A DNA stretch of 64,000 nt from Firmicutes bacterium UBA5286 (GCA_002408465.1 DHSM01000001.1:16544-80543); one strand, 5' to 3'; counted from the first letter of the stretch, positions 53,458-62,502 are shown. Numbers and translations: made by a program. Notes: a model not told the origin generated them from the letters alone.

Positions 53458-55368
53458 CTAAACAAGTGGAACAGTAGGTTCCGTCCCCAGTGTCTCAATT
53501 CCCAGCTGTTTTAGTTTTTTTGCTGTAGGCGCCCCTTCTTCATTCCAGCCTCGGCAGCGGTAATATCCGCCAAGCATTGCCGCCAGGGGAACGATGGTTT
53601 CGGGCCGCTGGGGGTCCTGAGGCTCGGAAACCATGCGTTTGGGCAGTTCATCTTTGCCCCTCAGGCCTTCCCGCAGGTTATAGAGCCGCTCCAGATTGTA
53701 GCCCCGTTCCCCCAGCTCCAAGAAACGGCCCAGGTTCATGTTCATGCCCGTGGCCAGGGCCAGAGCCTGGGGATAGGGAATGAGGCTGAGATTAATTGCT
53801 GCCAGCCGGGGGCGGCTGTTCAGCAGCTGCACCACTCTGCCGCTTCTGCTCATGATTCGGGAAATCAGCCGCCGCATTCTGCTACCGGGAGCCATGTTGT
53901 ACAGAGCGTTGGGAAAAACAGCCATAGAAGTAAAGAGACAGACTCCAGAGGCAGAGATTGCCTCCATAAGGTTTTGCATCATCATGGTCAGGGCCGGCTT
54001 GGACCGGGGGGACTGGGGGTTGATGCTCATGGGGCCCATCGCTTCCAAAAATATCATGTATCCCCCGTTGAGGTGACAAGCGCCCCGGTTGGAAGTAGCA
54101 TAGCCTAAGCCCAGTCCCACTGAACGGCGGGGATCATAGGCGGCCATTTCCATGCCTTTGACCTGGGGAGCGAAATCTAAGCCCCCATATTTTTTTGCCA
54201 GCCAGGCGCTGCCGTTGGCCAGCTCATCACCATGGCCCCGCCGCAAGGCGATATCTTCAATAATCTGAGGGATGGAATCCAGATCGACAAAATCCACTCC
54301 CAGATCGGCCAGTCCCCTTTCTTTCAGCTCCATAGCAAAACCCAGGGTGCCCCCCAGAGAAATGGTATCCAGGCCCAGACGGTCAGCCAGATAGTTCCAG
54401 TGGCCAACCCGTTTGAAGCTGGCATTGAGCAAGTTTGGCCCTAACAGTCCTGCTGTTTCATACTCCGGGCCCTTAATCTCCTTTTCCCCCTCCATCTGCT
54501 TGCGCCCGCAGCGGATGGGGCAGCCCACACAGCCGGTATTCCGGGTGAGAATGTCTCGGGCATAGCCTTCGCCGGTAAACTCGTGGGCCTGATCAAATTG
54601 GGGCTGAGAAAAATTCTTTACCGGGACAAAGCCAGCCTTATAGCCCTTGGCAAGAAAACCCACAGTCCCGTATTTGGGCAGAGCCTTCCCTGTCATGGCA
54701 TTGGCGCGCAGGGCTGCTGTCCATCTTTTCGTCAATTTGGCCAGGGCCGGTGGGTTTGCTGCTGCTACTTGAGCGGCGCCGAAGGCAATTATAGCTTTTA
54801 AATTCTTCGATCCCATTACCGCCCCTGCCCCACAGCGGCCGGCAACCCTTTCCTGAGAAAGGACGCAGGCATAGCGAACGAGATTTTCGCCGGCGGGACC
54901 AATCACTATTTTTCCGTATTCCCCGGGCAATTTTGTCTGGACGGCTTCGGTATCTAAACCCCACAAGTGGCCGGCTTGATGAATATGGGCTTTGCCCCCC
55001 GTGACTTCGATATACACCGGCTGCCGGGCCCGCCCCCGGATGATGAGGCCGTCAATCCCTGCCCGACGCAGCTTGATGCCAAAGTTCCCCCCGCAATTGG
55101 AAGTGCCGATGCCGCCGGTGAGGACATTTTTGGTAGTGATGTTAAACCGGCCGCTAGAGGGAACCCCCGTGGCTGTCAGGGGACCGGTGTTGACGACAAT
55201 TATATTTTCCGGCGCAAAAGCTTCTGTTCCCGGCCTGGTCTCAGCCAGCATTATCCGGGCCGCCAGAATCTTGCCGCCCACATATTTGCGAAAAATAGCC
55301 TCTGATATAGGATAAGGCTTGACAGTACCTGCGCTGAGGTCGATGTCAAGATAACGGGGGAGTCTCAT
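53458..55368 (-). CDS. aor: Aldehyde:ferredoxin oxidoreductase, tungsten-pterin type
   Basis: 636 residues of the AOR family. It interconverts aldehydes and carboxylates using a tungsten (or molybdenum) bis-pterin and one [4Fe-4S] cluster. The N-terminal pterin region (VVNTGPLTATGVPSSGRFNITTKN) and cluster ligands CVGCPIRCG (about 286-294) are visible. The C-terminal residues (LGTEPTVPLV) are encoded by a REP-like repeat and may be an acquired tail. It overlaps the upstream polyferredoxin gene by 4 bp (ATGA), so the two form an enzyme-electron carrier pair. No pterin-cofactor genes are in the window. Confidence 0.93.
   Translation of the reverse strand: MRLPRYLDIDLSAGTVKPYPISEAIFRKYVGGKILAARIMLAETRPGTEAFAPENIIVVNTGPLTATGVPSSGRFNITTKNVLTGGIGTSNCGGNFGIKLRRAGIDGLIIRGRARQPVYIEVTGGKAHIHQAGHLWGLDTEAVQTKLPGEYGKIVIGPAGENLVRYACVLSQERVAGRCGAGAVMGSKNLKAIIAFGAAQVAAANPPALAKLTKRWTAALRANAMTGKALPKYGTVGFLAKGYKAGFVPVKNFSQPQFDQAHEFTGEGYARDILTRNTGCVGCPIRCGRKQMEGEKEIKGPEYETAGLLGPNLLNASFKRVGHWNYLADRLGLDTISLGGTLGFAMELKERGLADLGVDFVDLDSIPQIIEDIALRRGHGDELANGSAWLAKKYGGLDFAPQVKGMEMAAYDPRRSVGLGLGYATSNRGACHLNGGYMIFLEAMGPMSINPQSPRSKPALTMMMQNLMEAISASGVCLFTSMAVFPNALYNMAPGSRMRRLISRIMSRSGRVVQLLNSRPRLAAINLSLIPYPQALALATGMNMNLGRFLELGERGYNLERLYNLREGLRGKDELPKRMVSEPQDPQRPETIVPLAAMLGGYYRCRGWNEEGAPTAKKLKQLGIETLGTEPTVPLV
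53468..53496. repeat. REP-like unit inside the 3' end of aor
   Basis: GGAACAGTAGGTTCCGTCCCC plus AGTGTCTC matches the 6139-6167 unit at most positions. It encodes the last residues of AOR. Confidence 0.6.
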
Positions 55369-55781
55369 GACTGCACCTCCATCTCAATAGCCCCAACAGG
55401 GCAAGACTGCTGACATAAGCGGCAGCCTACGCAGTGTTCCCAGACCGGTTCCGCCCAGGCCCGGGTATCCCCCGGGTGCCGCGGTTGGCTGAGCCTAAGG
55501 GCGCCGAAGCGGCAAATATCTATGCACAGACTGCAGGCTGTGCATAGGTCTTTATTAACCAAGGGTTTAACCCGCCGGGAGGGAGCAAGACGCTCTACAG
55601 GCCTGCCTTGGGCGTCAATCACACTGCCGGTGGGACAGCTGTAGCCGCAGACCGAACAGTCGACGCACTTCTCCCTGTCAATGACACGGAGCTCTTTTTC
55701 TTTGCCGGAAATGGCCAAAGCCGGACAGCTGCGGGCACAGGCCCCGCAGCCGATGCAACTTGCCAAGGTTTCATGAGCCAT
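55365..55781 (-). CDS. Polyferredoxin with four [4Fe-4S] motifs
   Basis: 138 residues with four CxxCxxCxxxC motifs: CIGCGACARSC (10-20), CVDCSVCGYSC (40-50), CTACSLCIDIC (78-88) and CVGCRLCQQSC (about 116-126). This gives up to four [4Fe-4S] clusters. As the upstream, overlapping gene of aor it is probably the dedicated electron acceptor or donor. GGAGGGG precedes the ATG. Confidence 0.93.
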   Translation of the reverse strand: MAHETLASCIGCGACARSCPALAISGKEKELRVIDREKCVDCSVCGYSCPTGSVIDAQGRPVERLAPSRRVKPLVNKDLCTACSLCIDICRFGALRLSQPRHPGDTRAWAEPVWEHCVGCRLCQQSCPVGAIEMEVQS

Positions 55782-55875
55782 TCGCTACCCCTCCAGATTG
55801 CCAGGCCAACTTAATGGCCCTGTTCTTCTTTATATACTTCGACAAAGGCCATTTTTTCCCTGCGCAAAAACCTCC

Positions 55876-55918
55876 TTGCCTTTTTCAGACAATTCCTTTA
55901 CTCTGTACCCAGTAAAGG
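55876..55918 (+). promoter_or_regulatory. Putative promoter and RBS-overlapping palindrome of the NatAB-like genes
   Basis: CCTTTACT (55895-55902) pairs with AGTAAAGG (55911-55918) across 8 nt. The right arm is part of the Shine-Dalgarno site (AAAGGAGG). A weak promoter (TTGCCT 55876-55881, 17 bp, TACTCT 55899-55904) would place its -10 inside the palindrome. It may be an operator, an RNA hairpin hiding the ribosome site, or both. Confidence 0.5.
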
Positions 55919-55928
55919 AGGTATCTCA

Positions 55929-56852
55929 ATGTCACAATCCATCTTGGCGGTGGAAGGTCTGACTAAATATTATGATGGCTATGCCGCCGTAAATGACATC
56001 AGCTTTCAGGTGCAAAAAGGTGAAATTCTCGGATTCTTAGGGCCAAACGGCGCCGGCAAGACTACGGCAATCCGGATGATCCTGGGTATTCTGCAGCCAA
56101 ACGCTGGTAAAATCAATTTTTTCTTTGACGGCTCCCCTGGTCCCCTGAACAAAAAAAGAATTGGCTATCTGCCGGAAGAGCGGGGACTCTATGATGACGC
56201 TAAAGTCTTGGACTCCTTGGTTTATCTGGCTGCCCTCAAGGGGACAGCTCCTGCTGAGGGGCGGGAAAAAGCCCTGGGCTGGCTGGAAACCATGAACCTC
56301 CGCAACTATGCCAACCACAAGCTGGAGAAGCTTTCCAAGGGCATGCAGCAAAAAGTCCAGTTCATCGCCACAATTTTGCACAACCCCGATTTAGTTGTGC
56401 TGGATGAACCTTTTTCGGGGCTGGACCCCATCAACCAGGACTTATTTAAAGACTTAATCTTGAAGCTGCGGGAGGCAGGGATTACCGTATTGCTTTCTGC
56501 CCACCAAATGAATATGGTGCAGGAGCTCTGTGACCGCATCTTTCTCATTGACAAAGGCACGCCTATCTTATATGGCACTCTTGATGAAATTCGCGATCAG
56601 CATGAGGAAAACTCTGTGGAAATCTCCTTCTCTGCCGAGAAGGGCCTGGGGAAATATCTCCGCTCCCTGGAAGATGCCCGGAATATTTCCATTAACGTCA
56701 ATTCTGCCCGCCTGAAATTAAATGTCGCTACAGACCCCAACAGCTTTATCGGTGAAATTAGCGGACTTTGCACTCTGAAGAGCATAAAGATAGAAAAACC
56801 CAGCCTCCATGAAATCTTTATCGAAACCGTGGGCAGGAGGACAATGCAATGA
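55929..56852 (+). CDS. ABC-2 exporter ATP-binding protein (NatA-like)
   Basis: 307 residues. Walker A GPNGAGKT (about 40-47), signature LSKGMQQKV, Walker B LVVLDEPFSGLDP and the H-loop SAHQM are intact. The C-terminal 75 residues after the ATPase core follow the NatA/DrrA pattern. AAAGGAGG precedes the ATG within a palindrome. It overlaps the permease gene by 4 bp. In Bacillus NatAB exports sodium; the substrate here is not proven. Confidence 0.9.
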   Translation: MSQSILAVEGLTKYYDGYAAVNDISFQVQKGEILGFLGPNGAGKTTAIRMILGILQPNAGKINFFFDGSPGPLNKKRIGYLPEERGLYDDAKVLDSLVYLAALKGTAPAEGREKALGWLETMNLRNYANHKLEKLSKGMQQKVQFIATILHNPDLVVLDEPFSGLDPINQDLFKDLILKLREAGITVLLSAHQMNMVQELCDRIFLIDKGTPILYGTLDEIRDQHEENSVEISFSAEKGLGKYLRSLEDARNISINVNSARLKLNVATDPNSFIGEISGLCTLKSIKIEKPSLHEIFIETVGRRTMQ

Positions 56853-58063
56853 AAAAAGCCAATATCTCTACAGTTGCAAAATGGGAGTTTAATAAACATA
56901 TAAAGAGCCCTGTATTCCTCGTCTTTACCTTTTTAATCCCTGCGATTATGGCCCTGGCCGGCTTTCTCCCCGGCTTTATCATGGAAAGGATGAGTGTTGA
57001 GGAAAAGACCTTGTTTGTCCTGGACGAGACCAGCCAGCTGGCCCCAATTCTGGAAACGACCCTGGCCAATTCCCGTTTTGACCTGGAAATCGTTGAGGGC
57101 AGTCTGGACGAGCTGAAGGAACAGGTTGGCCAGGACAAGGCCGATGGCTTGTTGTATATCACCCAGCAATCTCTAGTTACCGGAGAGATGGAGCTGTTCG
57201 CTAAAGATGTAATGAATTTTAACCGGGAAGAAGCAGAGCAGCTGATTCAGCCGGCCTTTACCCAATACCGCCTGCAGGTGTCGGGAATTAGCCCCCAGGA
57301 ATTTGCCGCCATTCTCACCCCTGCCTCTCTGCAGCTATTTTCGGTAAGCGGTGAGGAGGAAAATGTATTCGCCTTTGTAATTCCCCTTTTGGCGGGTATG
57401 TTTCTCTTTGTATCATTGCTCTTCTCCGGTCAAATCCTCATGCAGAGCGTCATCAAGGAAAAGCGCAACCGGATTATTGAAATCTTGCTCTCTTCCCTTT
57501 CCGCCAGTGAACTGTTGGCCGGCAAGATCTTGGCCTTTGGCGGCCTGGCCCTGATTCAAATTGCAATCTGGCTGGGGGTGGGCCTGTCTGTTGCCACCAG
57601 GTTTATCGACCTGGGGACAATTGGCCTTGATTATTCTCTCCTCTTCCAGGCGCTACCCTATTTTTTCCTGGGTTATCTGATGCTGGCCACATTATCTGCG
57701 GCCACGGCCGCCACCATGAAAGATGCCGAAAGCGGCAGCCAGGCCCATGGGCTGATCTTTATGATTCCCATGCTGCCACTAATGCTGGCGACGCCAATCA
57801 TGATGGCACCCAACGGGGTTTTTGCCCGAATCTGCAGCTTCATCCCCTTTTTCACGCCAGCTACAATGCTGCTGCGCATCGGCATCACCAAAGTGCCCCT
57901 GTGGGAAATTATCGCCACATCCTTGATTCTGCTGGTATCAACCATTCTGTTCCTGAAAATAGGCGCCCGCATTTACCAGGGCAGCCTCTTGAAATTTGAC
58001 AGCGCCGCCTCATTCAAGGATATCTTGGGGATGCTGAAAAAAGAAAAGCCAGAACGAGAATAA
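56849..58063 (+). CDS. ABC-2 family permease (NatB-like)
   Basis: 404 residues. One N-terminal membrane helix (about 22-45), a large extracellular domain (about 50-170) and five to six C-terminal helices, the NatB/ABC-2 layout. QSVIKEKRNRIIEILLSSLSASELLAGKI is the typical cytoplasmic signature of this family. Start ATG overlaps the ATPase stop and has AGGAGG. Confidence 0.88.
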   Translation: MKKANISTVAKWEFNKHIKSPVFLVFTFLIPAIMALAGFLPGFIMERMSVEEKTLFVLDETSQLAPILETTLANSRFDLEIVEGSLDELKEQVGQDKADGLLYITQQSLVTGEMELFAKDVMNFNREEAEQLIQPAFTQYRLQVSGISPQEFAAILTPASLQLFSVSGEEENVFAFVIPLLAGMFLFVSLLFSGQILMQSVIKEKRNRIIEILLSSLSASELLAGKILAFGGLALIQIAIWLGVGLSVATRFIDLGTIGLDYSLLFQALPYFFLGYLMLATLSAATAATMKDAESGSQAHGLIFMIPMLPLMLATPIMMAPNGVFARICSFIPFFTPATMLLRIGITKVPLWEIIATSLILLVSTILFLKIGARIYQGSLLKFDSAASFKDILGMLKKEKPERE

Positions 58064-58090
58064 GAAAACCGGGCGCCGCCCGGTTTTCTT
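58062..58090. terminator. Bidirectional terminator between natB-like and cotF-like genes
   Basis: A perfect 13-bp stem, AAGAAAACCGGGC (58062-58074) with GCCCGGTTTTCTT (58078-58090). Stop codons of both convergent genes lie at its two ends. Confidence 0.88.
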
Positions 58091-58583
58091 ATTGAGGCTG
58101 ATACCAGCCTTTTTGCTTCATGTAATTAAATATGCCTTCGCCATGCTGCTGCTCTTCTTTCTGAATATGGTTGAGGGCCTGGCGAACGTTGGCATCCTGG
58201 CATTCAAAAATAGTTGTGTCATAGCTGCCGGAAACATGTTTTTCTGTCATCAGCATATCCTGGCAGAGAGCCTGGTCATCGTTGCTGCCCTGGGACAGGC
58301 CAAAATGGCTTTGACTGAGACCCATACCCAGATTTATGCCCATTTGCTGGCCCTGGCCGCCTTGCTGTTGACCCTGCTCCATGTTGGGGACCTGACCCTG
58401 AAGAATTTGGCCTACGGTGTCGTAATGGGTCTGCTCTTGCTGGGCATGGCTGTTAAATAGCTGCTTGAGCTTAGGGTCAGTTGCCTGTTGAGCGTAGCTT
58501 GTGTACTTCTGAATACAAATCTCCTCATGGGCCTGCTGATCCTGCAAAAGAAGCTTTTCCTTCTGACTTAATTGCAATGGCAA
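58089..58583 (-). CDS. Spore coat protein F-like (ferritin-like) protein
   Basis: 164 residues. The coat F domain is split in two helical halves (about 3-60: LSQKEKLLLQDQQAHEEICIQKYTSYAQ; about 100-155: CQDMLMTEKHVSGSYDTTIFECQDANVRQALNHIQKEEQQH) joined by a Gln/Gly-rich linker. His and Glu residues in both halves suggest a ferritin-like bundle. TTG at 58581-58583 is eight bases after AGGAGG; the GTG three codons upstream overlaps that site. Confidence 0.87.
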   Translation of the reverse strand: MPLQLSQKEKLLLQDQQAHEEICIQKYTSYAQQATDPKLKQLFNSHAQQEQTHYDTVGQILQGQVPNMEQGQQQGGQGQQMGINLGMGLSQSHFGLSQGSNDDQALCQDMLMTEKHVSGSYDTTIFECQDANVRQALNHIQKEEQQHGEGIFNYMKQKGWYQPQ

Positions 58584-58683
58584 GATTAACACCTCCTGCC
58601 ATTAGTATCGTAACTGCCTCCTGAATTTATACAGCCTGCAGAGATTCCCCCTCCCCGATGGGAGTGCAAGAGCTGGAAAGAGA

Positions 58684-58702
58684 ATAACCCGCCATAAGCG
58701 GG
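58684..58702 (-). terminator. Hairpin after the ferredoxin gene
   Basis: AACCCGC/GCGGGTT with a 5-nt loop on the minus strand, a few bases past the ferredoxin stop codon. The following ATTCTC tract is weak. Confidence 0.55.
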
Positions 58703-58704
58703 TT

Positions 58705-58890
58705 CTATTCTTTGTCTTGAATTGCTTCGGTGGGGCAGGACTCCTGAGCTTCCAGAGCCTCGTCTTCCATATCCTCGGGAATGGGGTCAACTGTGACATG
58801 AGCTTTTTCATCGTCATTCCAGTCAAAGACATCGGGACAGATACCTACACAAGCTCCACAGCTGATGCACAGATCTTGATCAACATACAA
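58705..58890 (-). CDS. Small [4Fe-4S] ferredoxin, uncertain start
   Basis: 61 residues from TTG. CISCGACVGIC (8-18) and the distal SCP (about 51-53) bind one [4Fe-4S] cluster, as in Bacillus- and Thermotoga-type ferredoxins; the acidic middle (PEDMEDEALEAQ) is typical. The best Shine-Dalgarno site (GGAGG) is 19 bases before this TTG but only seven before an AUA codon at 58900-58902 that would give an AVRLYVDQD start, matching the usual ferredoxin N-terminus. Either AUA initiates or an ATG mutated. Confidence 0.88.
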   Translation of the reverse strand: MYVDQDLCISCGACVGICPDVFDWNDDEKAHVTVDPIPEDMEDEALEAQESCPTEAIQDKE

Positions 58891-59080
58891 TCTAACAGCT
58901 ATTTTAATTCCTCCTCAAAAGTATTCGCAGTTAGCATTGCCCTGAAAACGTCTATTATGCAAAACAGGCTGAACTGCATCTGCGTCTATTTTACATGATT
59001 TTCTGGAAAAATAAAGGGGGTAGAGAACATTTTTTCTTCTCCCAGCCCTGTTATGGTAAGATAATGCCGAGGTGATACTG

Positions 59081-60331
59081 ATGGAGAAACATGAAAAGGC
59101 GGTAGCCGTGGCCCTTTGGCTTGGGGGCGGCAGTGAAAAGGAAGAACTGAGCTTTGCGGAACTGTACAGCCTGGCAGCCACAGCAGGGGTGCAGGTATTA
59201 GCAGGGTTTACCCAAAACCGCTCTGAAATAGACAACCGCTATTATATCGGACCGGGCAAGGCCGAGGAAATCGGCGATTATGTCAGGGAATCGGAAATTG
59301 ACACCGTTATTTTTGACAGGGAACTGTCTCCCTCCCAGGTGAAAAACCTGGAAAGGATAATACCCGCCAAAATCATTGATCGCAGCGAACTGATAATGGA
59401 TATCTTTGCCCAGCGGGCCAGCAGCAGAGAAGGTCAGCTTCAGGTAGAACTGGCCCAATTGCATTACCAGCTGCCAAAGCTGATGGGCAGGGGCAGGGAT
59501 CTGTCCCGCCTGGCCGGCGGCATTGGCACCAGGGGTCCAGGAGAGACCAAGCTGGAAGTGGACCGGCGCCGGATTCGCCAGCGCATCCATGTACTGGAAC
59601 AGGAACTAAAAAAGCTGGAAAAGCACCGGGCCCTGCTGCGAAAGCGCCGGGACCGCCGGAGAATATTCCAAGTAGCCCTGGTTGGCTATACCAACAGCGG
59701 CAAATCCACATTACTCAATCAGCTGACAAAGGCAGAAGCCTACACTGCAGATATCCTCTTTGCCACCCTGGACCCCCTGTCCAGGCGGCTGGAGACCGAG
59801 CACAATACAATTGTCTTCACTGATACCGTCGGTTTTATTAGCGGCCTACCCCACCACCTTATCGCTGCCTTCAAGGGCACCCTGGAAGTGGTAGTCAATG
59901 CAGACCTGCTGGTGCATGTGGTCGATCTTTCCCATCCGGACATGGCCATGCAAATTGAAGAAGTCAACAAGGTGCTGAGAGAATTAGGCTGTCTGGAAAA
60001 AGACCAGATCATCGCCGCCAATAAAATCGACATGCTCCCTGATCTCACCTCTCAGGAGCTGGCCGGCAAATTCCGGGATCTTCCCTATGTGCCGGTTTCA
60101 GCACTTACGGGCTTAAACACCGACAAACTGCTGGCAGCAGTTGAAGCCCATACCGAACCCTGGGAAATAATCCGCGTTCTCCTGCCCCTGGAGATCTTCC
60201 GCAACCTCAGCAGCGCCAACTTGGGCAGTCTGCTGCCCCTGGAATTCACCAACGATGACCGTGTCAGGGTTGAAGCGGAACTGCCTGCCCGCATTGCCGC
60301 CACTCTTAGGCAATACGAAACTGAAAAATAA
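59081..60331 (+). CDS. hflX: GTPase HflX
   Basis: 416 residues. The N-terminal HflX domain (YYIGPGKAEEI; GRGRDLSRLAGGIGTRGPGETKLE) precedes the G domain: G1 GYTNSGKST, G3 DTVGF, G4 AANKID (ANKID in place of NKxD with leading A), G5 SALTG. HflX binds and splits stalled ribosomes. ATG at 59081 follows GAGGTGA. It is a single gene ending at a terminator shared with the convergent lipid kinase. Confidence 0.95.
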   Translation: MEKHEKAVAVALWLGGGSEKEELSFAELYSLAATAGVQVLAGFTQNRSEIDNRYYIGPGKAEEIGDYVRESEIDTVIFDRELSPSQVKNLERIIPAKIIDRSELIMDIFAQRASSREGQLQVELAQLHYQLPKLMGRGRDLSRLAGGIGTRGPGETKLEVDRRRIRQRIHVLEQELKKLEKHRALLRKRRDRRRIFQVALVGYTNSGKSTLLNQLTKAEAYTADILFATLDPLSRRLETEHNTIVFTDTVGFISGLPHHLIAAFKGTLEVVVNADLLVHVVDLSHPDMAMQIEEVNKVLRELGCLEKDQIIAANKIDMLPDLTSQELAGKFRDLPYVPVSALTGLNTDKLLAAVEAHTEPWEIIRVLLPLEIFRNLSSANLGSLLPLEFTNDDRVRVEAELPARIAATLRQYETEK

Positions 60332-60333
60332 AT

Positions 60334-60357
60334 TGGCCCCTTGAGGGCCATTTTATT
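60334..60357 (+). terminator. Terminator of hflX
   Basis: TGGCCC/GGGCCA (60334-60339, 60345-60350) with a 5-nt loop, followed by TTTTATT. Confidence 0.85.
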
Positions 60358-61255
60358 ATGCACGGGCATGAGGCGAGGGTTTTGCACCCAAAACCTGCAG
60401 ACGCCGGGGCAAGACACTGATTTTTATCGGAAACCTCTCTGCCCTTTCTCCGTCAATATCAGTGGCTACGTCCTGGGGACCGTCAACCGCTAGAGACCCT
60501 ATTTTGGCGTAGAGCACCGAGGGATGGTTTTGATGTTCTCCCCGCAAGACGCAGAAAAAAACACTGGCCATTTCCGACAAAGAACATTCCCTGATTGCAA
60601 TGACATTTAATTTGCCATCGCTGAGATCGGCAGCGGGGGCAAGGTTTTTAAAGCCCCCGGCATTAGTGCTGTTTACCGCCAAAAAGAGCAGACAATTAAA
60701 ACTTTCCTCGATATCCCCCCGCAAGTTCAGCCGGAAGGGTGTTATCTTGGGCAACTGCCCCACTGTGTGCAAATAGTAAGCCAACATGCCCAGCAAATCT
60801 TTATAGGCCCGTTCCACCTCATGAGAGGCTTTGATAATCTGGCCGGCGCTGAACACATTGACAAAAACTTTGCTCCCTGCCATTCCCAAATCCACAGAAT
60901 AAATATTGCCGGTATCGATATACTCAAGTAAACTGTCCAAGTCAGTTGTAAGTCCCAGGGAATCGGCAAAATCATTGGATGTTCCATAGGGCAGGACTCC
61001 TACAGGAATATTAATATCCTTGGCCACCAGGGCATTGGCCGCCATCTGCAATGTACCGTCACCGCCGCAGGTCACCAGCACTGAATTATCATGTAACCCG
61101 GCCAGCATCCGCTCGATATCCGTTTGCTGCCCGCTGAGTCTATATAGGCTGAGTCGGAATCCCCGAAACTGGGCGGCTTCTGCCAGCTTGTCAAACTGGG
61201 TAATGTACCTGCCCCGGCGGGCTTTGGGATTATAGATTACCCGCATTTCACGCAT
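60356..61255 (-). CDS. YegS/DgkB-like lipid kinase
   Basis: 299 residues of the diacylglycerol/sphingosine kinase-like family. NPKARRG, the nucleotide site CGGDGTLQMAANAL and LPYGTSNDFA are present, followed by the DG(P)xxDIDGE segment near the C-terminus. Likely phosphorylates a membrane lipid such as diacylglycerol. ATG at 61253-61255 follows GGAGGGG; the longer open frame lacks support. Confidence 0.88.
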   Translation of the reverse strand: MREMRVIYNPKARRGRYITQFDKLAEAAQFRGFRLSLYRLSGQQTDIERMLAGLHDNSVLVTCGGDGTLQMAANALVAKDINIPVGVLPYGTSNDFADSLGLTTDLDSLLEYIDTGNIYSVDLGMAGSKVFVNVFSAGQIIKASHEVERAYKDLLGMLAYYLHTVGQLPKITPFRLNLRGDIEESFNCLLFLAVNSTNAGGFKNLAPAADLSDGKLNVIAIRECSLSEMASVFFCVLRGEHQNHPSVLYAKIGSLAVDGPQDVATDIDGERAERFPIKISVLPRRLQVLGAKPSPHARA

Positions 61256-61374
61256 ATTCCATTCCCCTCCCCTTGCATCTTGCAAGCAAGAAGTTTTCAA
61301 TTGCTCTATGAAAATTCGCCAAAGAAGCAATAAAATCCTGCCCCCCTAAAAAGGGCAACAGCAGAACCTATGGT

Positions 61375-62460
61375 TTAATCCTGACCTGAGGCTCCATAAC
61401 TGCGCAGTAGCTTGGTCATGCCCTGGGTAACTCTGATTTCGCCGTCAGGCATTATCCACAGGACTTCCACATCTTCCAGGCTTTCGGCCAACTGACGGCT
61501 TTTCTCATAGGGCAAAAGAAACAATTCGGTGGATAAAAGGTCTGCGCGGCCTGAATCAACAGTGACTACCGTCAGCGCCCGATAATATCCAGCGGGCATC
61601 AAGGTGACAGGATCTACCAAATGATGGTAGCGCACCCCCTGAACATAGTAATAGCGCTGATAGTCGCCGCTGGTCACTACCGAGGCATCATTGATGTATA
61701 CAGTATCCAAATTGCGGTCATCCGAAAAAACTGGGCTGTCGGGATTAAAAATGCCAATCCCCCAGCGGTCCCTTACCCCATCTAAGGGCTTGCCGATGGT
61801 GCGCACGTTGCCCCCGGCGCTGATGGCGCCAGAAACAAAGCCGGCAGTTTCCAGCTCCCGGGCCACAAGCTCTGTGGCATAACCTTTGGCTACAGCGCCC
61901 ACATCCAGGCTCATGCCCTTGTCAGCCAGATATATGGTGCTTCCTTGCTCATCAATAATAATATTTGCGGCGTCAGACAACTTAGCCGCTTCCTCCAACA
62001 CTTCCCGGGGAGGCAGCTGGGCGTTTTCCGGATCATACAAACCTTCAGTTCTGTATTCATGCCAGATTTTCAGCACAGGACCAAGGGCAACGTTGGTCTT
62101 TCCATGGCCGGACAGGGTCCATTCCTTTGCTAATTTTATCAGGTCAAGAAGATCCTTTTCGACTGCAACTGGCTCAAGGCCGGCCATATCGTTGACAGTC
62201 TTGATATTATTTATGCCTTCATAGTTGCTATATATGTCATAGAGCTTATGCAGCTGGGCAAACCGGGCCTGGGCCTGTTGAAAATAAAGGTCAAATTCTC
62301 CCTGGGTCTTAGTATATCCCACCAGTGTAATCAGGGTGTTAAAGTAATCAGTCATCACATCCGAGTGCCAAGTATACCCTGACTGCCTCCGGCAGGAGCA
62401 AGCGGGCATTATTGCCACAATAATCAGCAGGGCAGCGCAAAAAGGCGCGATTTTTTTCAA
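61375..62460 (-). CDS. apbE: FAD:protein FMN transferase ApbE, lipoprotein
   Basis: 361 residues from TTG (62458-62460), eight bases after AAGGG; this start gives a clean lipoprotein signal (KKIAPFCAALLIIVAIMPAC, Cys about 21). The ApbE domain has MSLDVGAVAKGYA, SAGGNVRTIG, VTSGDYQRYY and HHLVDPVT, as in enzymes that attach FMN through a phosphoester to Thr/Ser of target proteins outside the membrane. An ATG 11 codons upstream abuts a terminator. The gene upstream encodes a likely target. Confidence 0.92.
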   Translation of the reverse strand: MKKIAPFCAALLIIVAIMPACSCRRQSGYTWHSDVMTDYFNTLITLVGYTKTQGEFDLYFQQAQARFAQLHKLYDIYSNYEGINNIKTVNDMAGLEPVAVEKDLLDLIKLAKEWTLSGHGKTNVALGPVLKIWHEYRTEGLYDPENAQLPPREVLEEAAKLSDAANIIIDEQGSTIYLADKGMSLDVGAVAKGYATELVARELETAGFVSGAISAGGNVRTIGKPLDGVRDRWGIGIFNPDSPVFSDDRNLDTVYINDASVVTSGDYQRYYYVQGVRYHHLVDPVTLMPAGYYRALTVVTVDSGRADLLSTELFLLPYEKSRQLAESLEDVEVLWIMPDGEIRVTQGMTKLLRSYGASGQD

Positions 62461-62502
62461 TGTCCTCACCCTTGAGCTTTTGATACTGTACATAATAGCA
62501 AA

